Made by a program: the position numbers and the translations under genes. From contig CM019822.1 in NCBI GenBank assembly GCA_009763385.1, forward strand, positions 14,341,950 through 14,405,949: DNA of 64,000 nucleotides, written 5' to 3'. Positions 22,952-34,800 of this stretch are shown here, one piece after another. Position 1 is the stretch's first letter. Each line of letters starts with the position of its first letter. The notes below the pieces were generated by a model that was not told where the DNA came from, searched no databases, and worked only from the letters and a program-made list of their open reading frames with translations. Origin of the DNA: Coix lacryma-jobi var. lacryma-jobi. Lineage: Eukaryota > Streptophyta > Magnoliopsida > Poales > Poaceae.

Positions 22952-24561
22952 TCGACAACATCGACGAACGGGTCACTCGGTCTAGGTCACAGCAAATCTC
23001 GCACTTCACTCATTCTGCTTTTGTTGCTAATTTTGAGCCCCGAGATGTTGGACACGCTTTGACGGATCCGGATTGGGTCAATGCCATGCATGAGGAGTTA
23101 GAAAATTTTGAGCGAAATCGGGTTTGGGTTCTAGTTCCACCTCCTCCTGAGTGTAAGCCTATTGGGACAAAATGGGTTTTCAAAAACAAGCAAGGAGAGG
23201 ATGGCCACGTTGTTAGAAACAAGGCCAGGCTTGTAGCGAAGGGTTATAGTCAGAAGGAGGGGATAGACTACGAGGAGACGTTTGCTCCTGTAGCTCATTT
23301 GGAGGCAATTAGGATACTCTTGGCCTTTGCTACATCCAAAGGTTTCAAACTTTTTCAAATGGATGTCAAGAGTGCCTTCTTAAACGGCTACATAGAAGAA
23401 GAAGTTTATGTTGAGCAACCCCCCGGTTTTGAAAATCCCAAGTTTCCAAACCATGTTTTTAAACTCCACAAAGCTTTATATGGTTTGAAACAAGCCCCTA
23501 GAGCCTGGTATGATAGGTTGAAAACCTTTTTGCTTGCTAAGGGTTTTAAAATGGGATGTGTAGATAAAACGCTCTTTCTCCTCAAGCAAGGCAAAGACAC
23601 TCTCTTGGTCCAGATTTATGTGGATGATATCATTTTCGGTGGTTCTTCTCACGCTTTGGTTGCCAAGTTTGTAGATACTATGAGCATGGAGTTCGAGATG
23701 AGCATGATGGGCGAGCTGACATTCTTTCTCGGGTTGCAAATTAAGCAATCCCGAGAGGGGACGTTTGTGCACCAGGGCAAGTACACCAAGGACTTGCTGA
23801 AGCGGTTCGATATGGGTGAGGCCAAGCCTCTTCCAACACCCATGTCGACGACGACTGCCCTGGATGCGGATGTGGATGGAGAAGCAGTGGACCAGAAGGA
23901 GTACCGCAGCATGATCGGGTCGCTCCTCTACCTGACGGCGACACGCCCGGACATCCAGTTCGCGGTGTGTCTGTGTGCGCGCTTTCAGGCGTCGCCGCGC
24001 ACCTCTCACCGTTAGGCGGTGAAGCGGATTTTTAGGTACCTTCGTTTCACGCCTGAGTTCGGGATTTGGTATTCTGCTTCCTCCACCCTCTCCCTTTGCG
24101 GTTATTCGGATGCCGATTTTGCTGGTTGCCGTATTGAGCGCAAGTCCACTTCTGGGACTTGCCAATTTATTGGTTCTTCTCTTGTTTCGTGGTCTTGTCG
24201 CAAGCAGTCTAGTGTCGCTCAGTCCACTACAGAGGCTGAATATGTTGCTGCGGCTAGCTGCTGTTCCCAGTTGCTTTGGATGATGGCCACTTTGCGTGAT
24301 TTTGGTCTGAGCTTTTCTCGCGTGCCTTTGCTTTGTGATAGCACGAGTGCCATTAGCGTTGCTAAGAACCCCGTGCTTCACTCGAAGACCAAACACATTG
24401 ATGTGCGCTTTCATTTTCTGTGAGACCACCAGGAGAAGGGTGATATCGATCTTCGCCATGTCGATACTCATCATCAACTGGCTGATATTTTCACCAAGCC
24501 TTTAGATGAATCAACCTTTAATCGGTTGAGGGGTGAGCTTGGTGTGTGTTTCCCCTTTTAG
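22948..24561 (+). pseudogene. pol: RT and RNase H of element F
   Basis: The RT shows TKWVFKNK, ARLVAKGYSQKEG, FQMDVKSAFLNG, ALYGLKQAPRAWYDR and IYVDDIIFGG (catalytic Asp pair). Stops follow at 24013-24015 (TAG) and 24421-24423 (TGA) within the same frame. RNase H motifs are GYSDADFAGC, TTEAEYVAAA and the C-terminal KPLDESTFNRLRGELG, ending at about 24561. The two stops make it defective. I infer point mutations, because homology continues in frame across both. Confidence 0.9.
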
Positions 24562-26131
24562 ATGGGGGAAACATTTTGGTTCTTGTATATTTGACTGACT
24601 CTCTTGTCTTTCTTTTCTTTTTGCATTTCAGCATACGCATTTACATTTTGAGCTTCATGTTTATAATCACTAGAATGTGACTATGCTCTATTTAGTATGC
24701 TTCGATGCTTATATGGATGCTTGTAGCTTATGCTCTTCTTGATCACTAGTACATGTTATGAGCTGAGTTATTTTTGGAATGGTGAATTTACTTAATGCAT
24801 ATAAAATCTAAAAATGTTCACCATTGAGATATGCAACTAGCATGTGTAGGATGTGTTGAGTCCATTCATGCTTTTCATATATGCTAGGTTGCTATGTCTC
24901 CAGTAATGAGTCATTCACTTGCTTGGTCTGTTCATATCATGTTTAAAGTTTGAACCAAGTTTTAGTGAATTGAAAAGATCGAGATGGGATTGCTTGTCAA
25001 CACCTCACGGTATCGAGACTGTTTCTCATTGCACTTTGAGTTAAACTTGAGCCGTGTAGTGTATGACCGAAACCGTTGCTTTAAGCTTCTGATTGCATAT
25101 GCATAGGCTTCGCACGGTTGAAAAGTTAGGCAAAGACAAGCTTTCAACCTCTCGCAATCACATGCTGAAATTAAACTTATGTAATTTCACCGCTGCAACT
25201 CCGATATAAAAATGAAATCACAAGTATATGCTTCATTCCTATGCATGATGATTGAACTTTGCTAGGGGTAGTTCACCTTGTATACATGTTTAGCACTTGT
25301 TTGGATTCCTGTCTATACATGTGTAGTGCTATTTTGATGGTGACTATCTTTTTGGCTAAAGACTGCTCACATGCTCATATGTTCATATTTCGTATGTGTG
25401 ATCAGTTTGAGCCTTCGCTATTTGAGTGCTTAGTTGAGTCATTGGAGTTATACTGTTTAGAGCATTCCTGCACTCTTTTGATTATATGCCTGAAGCTGCT
25501 AACTTGCATTTCTGACTTCATATCCATGTTGGAAGGAGGAGTTTCTTGCCTTGATGACTTTTCTTGATTAGTGCATTTTCAACTAAGGGGGAGAAATTGC
25601 AAATCATATGTCTCCTGGATGTTCAACTAAAGGGGAGTTTTCGTCAAGGGGGAGAATTTCAAATCTTTGTGCTCTTCTCATGTTGGACCTAAGGGGGTTT
25701 TTCCTAGTTGCTTGCACTTGTCGAGGGGGAGTTTGCTAGTTGTGTTGAGCCTTTGCCTCTGTCTTGTGGAACTAGCAAACGTTTTCAGGGCATTTTGTCT
25801 TCGATTGGTTCTCTTTTAGTTTGGAGTCATTCCAATTGGTTCAGAGCGTGCTTGGTCGAAAGGCATTGGTTTCGAGCTTTCTTTGCTAGTTGTGTTGAGC
25901 CTCTGTGCCTCTATCTTGAGGGCTAGCTTTGCTTTACTTGGTTGCGTCGAGCCGTTGCCCATGTCTTTGGGGACCAAGTTCTTTCGCTCTTTCCACTTGA
26001 CCTTCTTCGGCTTTGCTATGCTTTTGGGTCATTTGGTTGAGTTTTCTCCTTCTCCTTCCTCCTTCTTCCTTATTCTTCTTTTCATTATGATTTGTGTGAG
26101 TAGTTGACAATGCACTCATCAAGGGGGAGAT
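24562..26131 (+). other. 3' spacer of element F with repeated polypurine tracts
   Basis: The first kilobase is AT-rich and has no ORF I can defend. From 25583 the motif AAGGGGGAG or close variants recurs (about 25583, 25619, 25640, 25691, 25723), and a last copy AAGGGGGAGAT at 26121-26131 touches the 3' LTR and should be the real polypurine tract. Between them TTTGCTAGTTGTGTTGAGCC is repeated (about 25730 and 25883), so the region grew by local duplication. Confidence 0.75.
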
Positions 26132-26898
26132 TGCGGATACATGGGTGTATGCCGGGTCTCTGAGTGTTGAGTGATTGTCAACTGGGATGATGCGCATGTT
26201 CTTTGGCTTGTGTTGTGCAGGTGTCGAGCCCGGATACAGTGATCGACGGCGAGGTGAAGGTCAAGTTGAGACGTGTTGTGCTGACGGACCGGGTGCGGTG
26301 AAGGATGGGCGTGCCGTGCGGCGGACGTGCCATGCCGAGGTACCGAGCGGTGAAGGGCGGACGTAAGGCTTCGACTGAGGGACCAGAGGCCCGAGGATCA
26401 GCTGTGGTGGCTGGCAGCCTGTGACGACGACAAGTGAAGAAATGCGGTCATGTGTTGCCTGAGTCGTAGAGTCGGGGACACGTGTCGGTGGACGGGGTGC
26501 ACGGGAGGTGCATCCCATCTACGACGTCGGTTTGGTGGTAGAGCCAGGGAAAAACCATCGGATGGACGGTTTCCAGGTTTGAGCCTCAAAACCTGGGCGT
26601 GGACGGTTTCCGAGTTTGGCCACAAAACTCGGGCTGAGGACGGTTTCCAGGTTTGGGCCTCAAAATCTGGGCGCTGAGGGTTTGCTGAGTTTGGCCTCAA
26701 AACTCAGATGCTGGTGGGCTGGTTTGCCGGTTTGGGCCTCAATACCGGGGGTTGGCTGGAAAAGGCTGGTTTCCCGGTTTGGGCCACAAAACCGGGGGTG
26801 CAGAGCGAGGGCAGCACGTGGCGGCGATCCGGAGGTTGCATCGAGGCAACGCTTCGAATTGTGCGGGCGTGGCCGTCGGATACACCTACCACCGAGTT
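26132..26898 (+). repeat. 3' LTR of element F, left part
   Basis: It matches 16603-17373 of the 5' LTR and includes the hairpin array (about 26572-26797). It stops at GAGTT, where G is inserted, and continues at 50108. The total of 2008 bp, after removing the duplicated GAGTT, fits the 2006 bp of the other LTR. Confidence 0.92.
26894..26898. repeat. Target-site duplication of element G (left copy)
   Basis: GAGTT lies directly before TGTGGCGGAACC and recurs at 50108-50112 after GGTTCCGCCACA. The intact F 5' LTR has a single GAGTT at this site. Confidence 0.95.
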
Positions 26899-27183
26899 TG
26901 TGGCGGAACCGTCCTGATTATAAGAGCTCAAGTATTATCTTAGCCAAATCCGTCTGACTTCGACTGATACTTGAACCCAAACAACCCCGGTAGTCCGGAA
27001 ATCTCGAAGGATTTCTAACACCATACATCAAACAGGATCGCATCGTTCAAGGATTACATTCGTAAAGATACATCATAACGAAAACGAAACCGAATTTAAA
27101 ATATCAGAGTGCGAATTTAAAATGGAGTTATTACAATACCGAGTTTAAAAGTGCGGAAGCTGAAATAGTTTGAAACACGACCA
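26899..27183 (-). repeat. Outer LTR of the left arm of G
   Basis: 285 bp, equal in length to the copies at 43043-43327 (same orientation), 47564-47848 and 49823-50107 (opposite orientation). Homology between inner and outer copies stops exactly at CACGACCA, so 285 bp is the part that they share. The 260 bp beyond (27184-27441) is non-coding. Confidence 0.85.
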
Positions 27184-27441
27184 AGTATAATTACTCATTT
27201 CCATACAACGTCACAGAATAATCGCTCAAAATTAGGCACGCAAACGACGGATTTCCATAAAAGGTGCCGGATCGAAGTCCGGACTTTGTCCAAAAGCTTA
27301 CATGCCATCAACCATTTAAACATAACACTAGCACATGTGTAGGGTGTTATATCACTTAGCGAGCAAGCTCAAGCTATACAAAAGAAAAACGTCTCCTAGC
27401 TAAACTAGCGCTCAGACGTCTCCAGCGGCGGATGCAGCGTC

Positions 27442-27668
27442 CTATGCGTCGACGTCGATCATCGGCTCGTCAGCATGATCCTCCTCTGGTGGGGCGTCGG
27501 GACCAAGGACTTCTCCGTCCTGGGGATCCGGGACCTCAGCTGCTGGGGCGGCGGCCTCCTGCGCGGCGTGGTGCATCTGATGGACGGCCTCGTGGAGCTG
27601 GTCGATGTAGGCCTGCTGTCCGTGTATCTGCTGTATCAACAGGTGGGCTCCCTCTCTGAGCTGGTCGA
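27442..27668 (-). pseudogene. C-terminal part of the left-arm H3-like ORF of G, cut by H
   Basis: It encodes the end of the same protein as 48581-49564: a coiled-coil segment followed by an acidic, Pro-rich tail ending in MIDVDA and a TAG stop (27442-27444). Where the right arm has a TGA stop at codon 269, this arm has a Gly codon, so apart from the insertion of H this copy was open throughout. The N-terminal part lies at 41549-42310; the lengths sum to 984 bp once the GTCGA duplication is counted once. Confidence 0.85.
27664..27668. repeat. Target-site duplication of element H (left copy)
   Basis: GTCGA precedes TGTGACGTAACG and recurs at 41549-41553 after GGTGTTACA. The undisturbed right-arm ORF has one GTCGA at the corresponding place. 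Confidence 0.95.
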
Positions 27669-30600
27669 TGTGACGTAACGGCCCTAATCCCATGGCCCAC
27701 TGATCACTATCAACCACTGACAGTCGATCCGTACAGCCAAGAGATTAAGACCGGGTTCGCCACTGGGCTACATCAGTGCCCGATGTCCGCAGGATCATCT
27801 CACAATTCAGTTACAATCTCTTGAACATTTTGACAAAAACATCGGAGTAAATAGCGGAAGACTTAAATAACAATAGTTTTACAAACCAGTGTTCAACATA
27901 AACTTAAAGTGAAGTTATTACAGACCATAGTTCAAATAGAGTTGGCAGGGTAGCAGATGACAACAACTAAAAGATAAAGATACATCACCCAGCCCGAGGG
28001 TGAATAATCACTCATCGGCCTCATCGGCCTCTTCCTGAACAACAGCCACACAGCAGGGTCCGAGGCATACTGAGGAGTCTGCCATACCTGCAACATGGGT
28101 AAAATAACCCTGAGTACAAAGGTACTCAACAAGACTTACCCGACTAAAGAAAAGGGAGAAGACTCAGGAATGCAGGCTTAGGGTAGTCAAGGTAAGGCTT
28201 AAGCAAGTTCAAGTATTTTGCAGAAAAGCATTTTTGGTAAACCTCATTTTTATTTTGAAAGGTTCGGTATTCCTTGTTCCATCATAATCATTCATGATTC
28301 ATTTTATATTTCAAAACAGACCTAGTTGAGAACCACTCCCTGTTGACAGTCAGTGACTAAGTCTCCATAACCGAGGAGCAGCGTTAATCCGGATAAATAA
28401 TACTCAGCTGAGGGTCCCTATCCACACTGCATATGTAGCACCCAAGCTTGCATATGCCAACTCGTCTACCACGATTCCTCCAAGATTGGGCCCGGTCCTA
28501 CGCCACCCGGAAGCACAGTACACCACTCCAATCCGGGCCTCTAACCCACGTGGGTACATGCTACTTCCGCCATCTCTCCACTCCCAGTGCGCGGTTGTCG
28601 GTCCAATCAAGGATTCCTCGGAGCCGAAGCTTTCCGTAGTATGTGAATAGTTGCAAGTCTTAGTCAAACAGGCCCCCATACAGGTGGTCCCTAAATTTTC
28701 CAGCCAGCGACAAGCACCTCGGGACTCTAACCCAAGAGTACAGGTCCTGTCAGTTTTTCAACCCTGTCCCGGTCGGTGTCAACTGTTGAGTCCCGGACTA
28801 CAACATGACGGCACCGTACGCAAGGACAACCTCTCCTTCCCATTGACTAGGTACGGATCAGATACTTAGCCAATGGTGGGAGTAAACCAGAAATTCCCAT
28901 AAATATTCTTAAAGTGATCACACTTTTGAACTTGGCATTTTTATTGCAAATCTATCATATAGCATTGCTAAGCATTTTTCAAATAGTTTTTGAAAAGCAG
29001 GTATCGGGTGTATCATTGGTCAAGGTAGATAATGCATCAGATAGGATTTCACTCAACTCCTATCAACCTAATGCAATAATTTAACTCAAAACATTTAAAG
29101 AAAGCATTTATAAAAGCAAGGTAGGGTTAAATGCACCGGGGCTTGCCTTGGATGGCAAAAAGAGCAGAGTCGGGGTAGGTATAAGCGTCGGAGCTTGGGG
29201 TTGCCTCGGGGACAGATCCTTCGGCGGCTACCTCGACTTCAGGGCCTTCTTCGTCAACTATACGGATGCAATGATGAATGCTCATGAGAATGATGACATG
29301 GACTTCAGGTGCAAGACAATACCACAGATTCAAGATTACTCTAAGGCAAGGCATAATCGAAATCTAGGTTGAGCATAAAAGTTAGCCATTTCTTCCTTAA
29401 GCAAAATTGATTAAACTAGACTTTATCATAACTATCCTAACATCAATCAAACATAGCATCACAAACATCATAGACCAAAGGGTAGGGGTCTATGAACATC
29501 AAGCAATCCCAAAAGTCACATCACAGGTCAATCAACGCTAACCCTAATCACCCTTTTCTATTTTTCTTAATTATTTAAAAAGGTCATTTTATGAAGGTGC
29601 TCCAAAAATTACCAAATTAATCACACAAGTTAATTAGAGTACAACTATATGGCAAAACAAATTTCATAATTTTTGGAGGTCATTAAGGTGCTCAATTAAA
29701 TCTAGACATTTAATTAACAAAAGGCACTATTCCTTAATTAAAATAAAGCTCAAAAATCAACTTGTTCCAAATGACTTCAAAATTTCACCAGAGACTTGTC
29801 ATGGCATAACTAGCTCACAAAAAGTGATCTCATAAATTTTGGAGTTATAAAACATTTTCTAAAAATCCAAAACCATCATTTATTAATTAAAAGGGAGATT
29901 TTTCATTTTCAAATTTGTGCAGAAAAGTCAAGTTTCATATTTTTATAAAATACTTCAGAGCATAAAGAGTCTACCACAAAAATTTCAGAATTTTTGGATC
30001 AACACAGAAAATCACACAAAAATATGAAATCTCAGCACTATTCACATGTATGAGAAAAATAGAAAAGAGCACTGTTCTTCTCCCTCGCTCACCGGCGGCC
30101 GGCCGACGGCGGCGGCGCTGCTGCGCCGGCCACTGCGGGCTCTCCGCGGCGAAACCGAGGGTAGGGACGGCATCAGGAGCTCACCGTGAGTCGATTAAGC
30201 GGCTCGGCGAGGGAAGGGGATGAACGGAGGGAGGTGGTCGACGGTGGCCGGCGGAAAGCTCACGGCGGCGATCGTCGTCCCGATGATCCTGCGCGATACA
30301 AGTGACCGCAAGGGGTCTGTCAGAGGCGCAAAGGAGCAAGGAAGGTGATGCGGGGGTCGGAGGGAGATGATCAAGGCCGGAGAGGGAGTATTTCACGATC
30401 CCGACCTCGACGGGCTTCTCGCCGGAGATGGGAACGGCGAGTTACGCCGGGCAACCAGGGACGGTAGAGACCAAATTGAGGGGTGGTGAAGCTGCACAAG
30501 GACACGGCGGAGCTCCTGAGCTAGATGGTTGAGCTCGGGAGGCGCTGGTGTGAGCTGGCGACGGTGGCGGAGGCGGTGAGGGCTTCGGCTCACCGGCGGG

Positions 30601-31758
30601 GAGGTTTTATAGGCGCGCTCGGGGGCGGAGAGGTGTCACGGGCAGGCGGGTAAGCTTCACGGAGGCGTGCGCACTCGATTGTGCGCTGGCAGCAGGGTTG
30701 ACGCGCGCTCGGGGCCTGGGCGTGAGCTCGCCGACGTTGAACACGCGGCGGCGGTGTCGGGGAGCAGTGGGGGACGGGTGCGAGGGTCAGCGGTTGCGCG
30801 TGCGGGTGCGGCGTGCTGTCGCGGTTGCAGGCGGCTGGTCGGGAGCAGGCGGACAGCAGCCAGGCGCGTGGCGCACGCGGCGACGGCGAGGCGGCCATGG
30901 CCGGACCCCCCCCCCCCCTACCGGAGAAGATGAACAGGGTCTAGGCTAGGGTTTGACTTTTGGCTGGTTTCTGTATTTTGCAAAATACTTCAAAAACTTG
31001 AACTGAGCGACAAAAACTCAAAACACCAAAGTTGCTCAGAAAAACGAGATCTACAACTTTGTCAATATGAACATTTTCAAATTCCAAATAGTTTTTGAAC
31101 AATACTTGAAAACAGTAAAGGGGACACTTTTTCAAACTTGATTCAAATCAAAATTACTCTGGATTTCAAACTGAAACTTGAAAATCTGTAAACATGAAAG
31201 TTGTTCCTTTTATCAAAACCTACAACTTTGCTATTATACACTTTTCCAGAAACTCATTAGTTTTTGAACTCATTTTGAAAACTGAAAAGGGGACAAAAAC
31301 TGGAGTTTGATTGAATTTGAAATAACTCAAAACTTTGTACTGCAACTTGAAAATTTGTAAATACCAAAGTTGTTTCTCTTTGACAGATCTACAACTTTGC
31401 TTTTTGGACCAATCCCAAATTTTGAATAATTTTTGAATCACAACAAGAGGGATAAAATCCAGGATTTGGAAATCAGGGTTTTGCAAAGAGTTTTGAAATC
31501 AAATTCTGATTTTTGAACTTTGGCCAACACAACAACACTTCAAGACACCAAAGGAATAAGAATTACACAAAGCTAATCACAGAGATGAAATTACCATTTT
31601 GCCCTAGTAGAGAGAAGTGGGCTAAATAGGGTTTTTGCAATAGAGATAAATCACATAAAATGATACACTTAGCAAAATGCATACACATGAAATCATGATC
31701 AAGATGCTTAATGATGATATGTCAAGTTAATTACATGCTAAACACCAGAGGTGTTACA
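27669..31758 (-). repeat. 3' LTR of element H
   Basis: 4090 bp, plus-strand reading TGTGACGTAACG to GGTGTTACA. It holds an AT-rich part (about 28900-30060), a GC-rich block (30070-30930) with a run of C at about 30907, and a second AT-rich part. Small ORFs in the GC block are compositional. A reversed TATA box (GGTTTTATAGG) lies at 30603-30613. An acidic small ORF at 29127-29354 is discussed as a finding. Confidence 0.95.
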
Positions 31759-31780
31759 GCCTCCCCCCCTTAAAGAAATC
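31759..31780 (-). other. Polypurine tract of element H
   Basis: On the minus strand AAGGGGGGGAGGC directly precedes the LTR start TGTAACACC. This is the expected site for plus-strand priming. Confidence 0.85.
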
Positions 31781-31835
31781 TCGCCCCGAGATTCCACGTC
31801 TTACAAAAGGACAAAGAAGGGATAAAGGCAAAACT

Positions 31836-34800
31836 TTACATTGACAGAGATTCGAGAAAGTCGGGGTGGTTCTTTGCTAAGAAGTCTTCAGATTCCCAAG
31901 TAGCTTCTTCTTCAGAGTGCTGGTTCCACTGGATTTTGTACCATCTTGTGGTGGTTCTTCGGGTAACGCGATCCTTGTGGTCCAACACGCGAACTGGGTA
32001 TTCTGAGTAGGACAGATCAGGCTCTAGCTCGACACCTTCAACTTCCACGACATGTTCTGGTACTCTGAGACACTTCTTGAGTTGGGAGACATGGAAAACA
32101 TTGTGGACAGCGGAGAGATGATCAGGCAACTTCAGCTTGTAAGCTACCTTGCCACAACATTCCAAAATCTCAAACGGACCAATGTAGCGAGGTGCTAACT
32201 TTCCTTTGACTCCAAAACGAGTGACTCCTTTGGTTGGTGAGACCTTGAGATATACATAATCTCCAACTTGAAACTTCAAAGGTCGACGTCTCTTGTCTGC
32301 GTAGCTCTTCTGTCGAGATTGGGCAATCTTCATATTTTCCTGTATCTGCTTGACTTTCTCTTCCATATCTTTAACCAGGTCAACTCCGAAGAATTCTCTT
32401 TCTCCGGGCTCAGACCAACTGAGGGGTGTACGACAACGACGACCGTACAGTGCTTCAAAGGGTGCCATTTTGATGCTCTCTTGGTAGCTGTTATTATACG
32501 AGAACTCTGCCAAAGGCAAACAGTCATCCCAAGTATCTGCGAAGGTAAGAATACAGGCTCTCAACATGTCTTCCAGCACTTGGTTGACTCGCTCTGTTTG
32601 TCCATCAGTTTGAGGATGATAAGCTGTACTATGCAAGAGCTTGGTTCCAAGTGAGGCATGGAACGCTTTCCAAAACTTAGCGACAAACTGGGTACCACGG
32701 TCAGAGACAATGCTCTTGGGTATGCCATGAAGCTTCACTATGTTGTTCTTGTACAAGGTGGCATACATGGGGACAGTGTAACTGGTCTTGACTGGCAAAA
32801 AGTGAGCTTGCTTAGTGAGTCGGTCCACGATTACCCAAATGGAATCAAAACCTTTCTGGGTTCTGGGTAGTCCATTAACAAAATCCATACTAATGTCGTC
32901 CCATTTCCAAGCGGGTACTGACAAAGGTTGCAATTCTCCTCCAGGCTTCATGTGTACTGCCTTGACTCTTTGGCAGGTATCACACTGAGCGACATACCGA
33001 GCAATCTCAATCTTCATTTTAGTCCACCAGAATCTCTGCTTTAAGTCTTGGTACATCTTATTACTGCCGGGGTGAATAGAGAATCTGGTCAAGTGTGCTT
33101 CATCAAGGATTAACTGTCTCAATTCAGGCACCTTGGGAACGACTAGACGGTTCTTGAACCAAACAACTCCTACATCATCGATCCTGAAACAATCAGTCTT
33201 TCCAGTCTGGACCTTTTCGATGATGTGCTTGATTCCAGGGTTATCCTTCTGAGCAGCAATGACTTGATCCTTGATGGATGTTTCTATGCTGACATTATTC
33301 AGGCTTCCTTGCGGGATCATTTCGATACCCATCCTTTCAAGTTCATGGCACAAGGAAAGATCATAGGGCTTTGTCGTCAGACAGTTGCAGTGTGACTTGC
33401 GACTGAGGGCATCGGCAACTACATTTGCCTTACCAGGATGGTAATGTACCTTGAGATCATAATCTTTAATCAGCTCAAGCCATCTTCTCTGCCTCATATT
33501 CAATTCTTCTTGAGTGAATATATACTTTAGGCTCTTGTGATCCGTATACATATTGCAGGTACTGCCTAACAGATAGTGACGCCAAATCTTCAAGGCATGC
33601 ACGACTGCTGCTAGCTCAAGATCATGGGTGGGGTAGTTTTCCTCATGTCGCTTAAGCTGTCGTGAGGCATAAGCGATTACTCGTCCTTCTTGCATCAAAA
33701 CACAGCCCAAACCAGTACCAGATGCATCACAGTATATATCGAAGGGTTTCTCGATATCTGGTTGAGCTAGGACTGGTGAGGTAGTTAGCAGTTTCTTCAA
33801 GGCTTGAAAGGCTTGCTCACAGGCTGGTGACCAAACGAAATCCACGGAATTCTTCAACAACTCTGTGATAGGCTTGGCGACTCTGGAGAAATCTGGGATG
33901 AATCGACGATAGTATCCAGCCATTCCCATGAAGCTGCGAACTTCGCGGACAGTGGTAGGTGGCTTCCAATCCAAGATATCTGCCACTTTTTCAGGGTCAA
34001 CTGACACACCTTCAGCGGACAGGACATGACCAAGGAATTGAATTTGATCTAGCCAGAATTCGCATTTACTGAACTTGGCATACAGCTGGTGATCTCTGAG
34101 ACGAGAGAGAACGATTCGAAGATGCTTGGCGTGATCTTCAGGAGTTCTTGAATAGACAAGGATGTCGTCAATGAACACGACTACAAATTTATCGAGCTCT
34201 GGCATGAACACAGAGTTCATGAGATACATGAAATGAGCGGGGGCATTGGTCAAGCCAAAGGACATGACCAAATACTCATAGAGGCCGTATCTGGTGGTGA
34301 AAGCTGTTTTAGGAATGTCTTCTGGACGGATTTTTATCTGGTGGTAGCCAGATCTGAGATCAATTTTGGAGAACACTCTGGCTCCAGATAACTGGTCAAA
34401 AAGGAGGTCAATGCGGGGCAAGGGATATTTATTTTTGATGGTGACCTCGTTGAGCGGGCGATAGTCAACGCACAGACGAAGACTTTTGTCCTTCTTTTTC
34501 ACAAAAATAGCAGGACAGCCCCAAGGAGATGAACTTGGGCGAATGAGACCCTTGTCCAATAGCTCTTGCAATTGGATCTTCAGCTCTGCCAACTCTCTGG
34601 GAGGCATTCGATAAGCTCTGCGGGATATAGGAGCAGTCCCGGGCTTTAGCTCTATGGCAAACTCAACATCACGGTCAGGAGGCAGACCGGGTAGATCTTC
34701 TGGAAAGACATCAGGGAACTCACAGACCACGGGAATATCCCTGACTTCCGGAACACAGGCGGTATTCAACTGGGTGGTTGCTGGTTTTTGAGGCATAGGA

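Noticed and set aside
30590..30949. GC-rich ORFs on both strands of the H LTR (also 40379-40734)
   Set aside because: Overlapping open frames on opposite strands in a GC-rich LTR block, with no domain and no conservation evidence. Treated as compositional.
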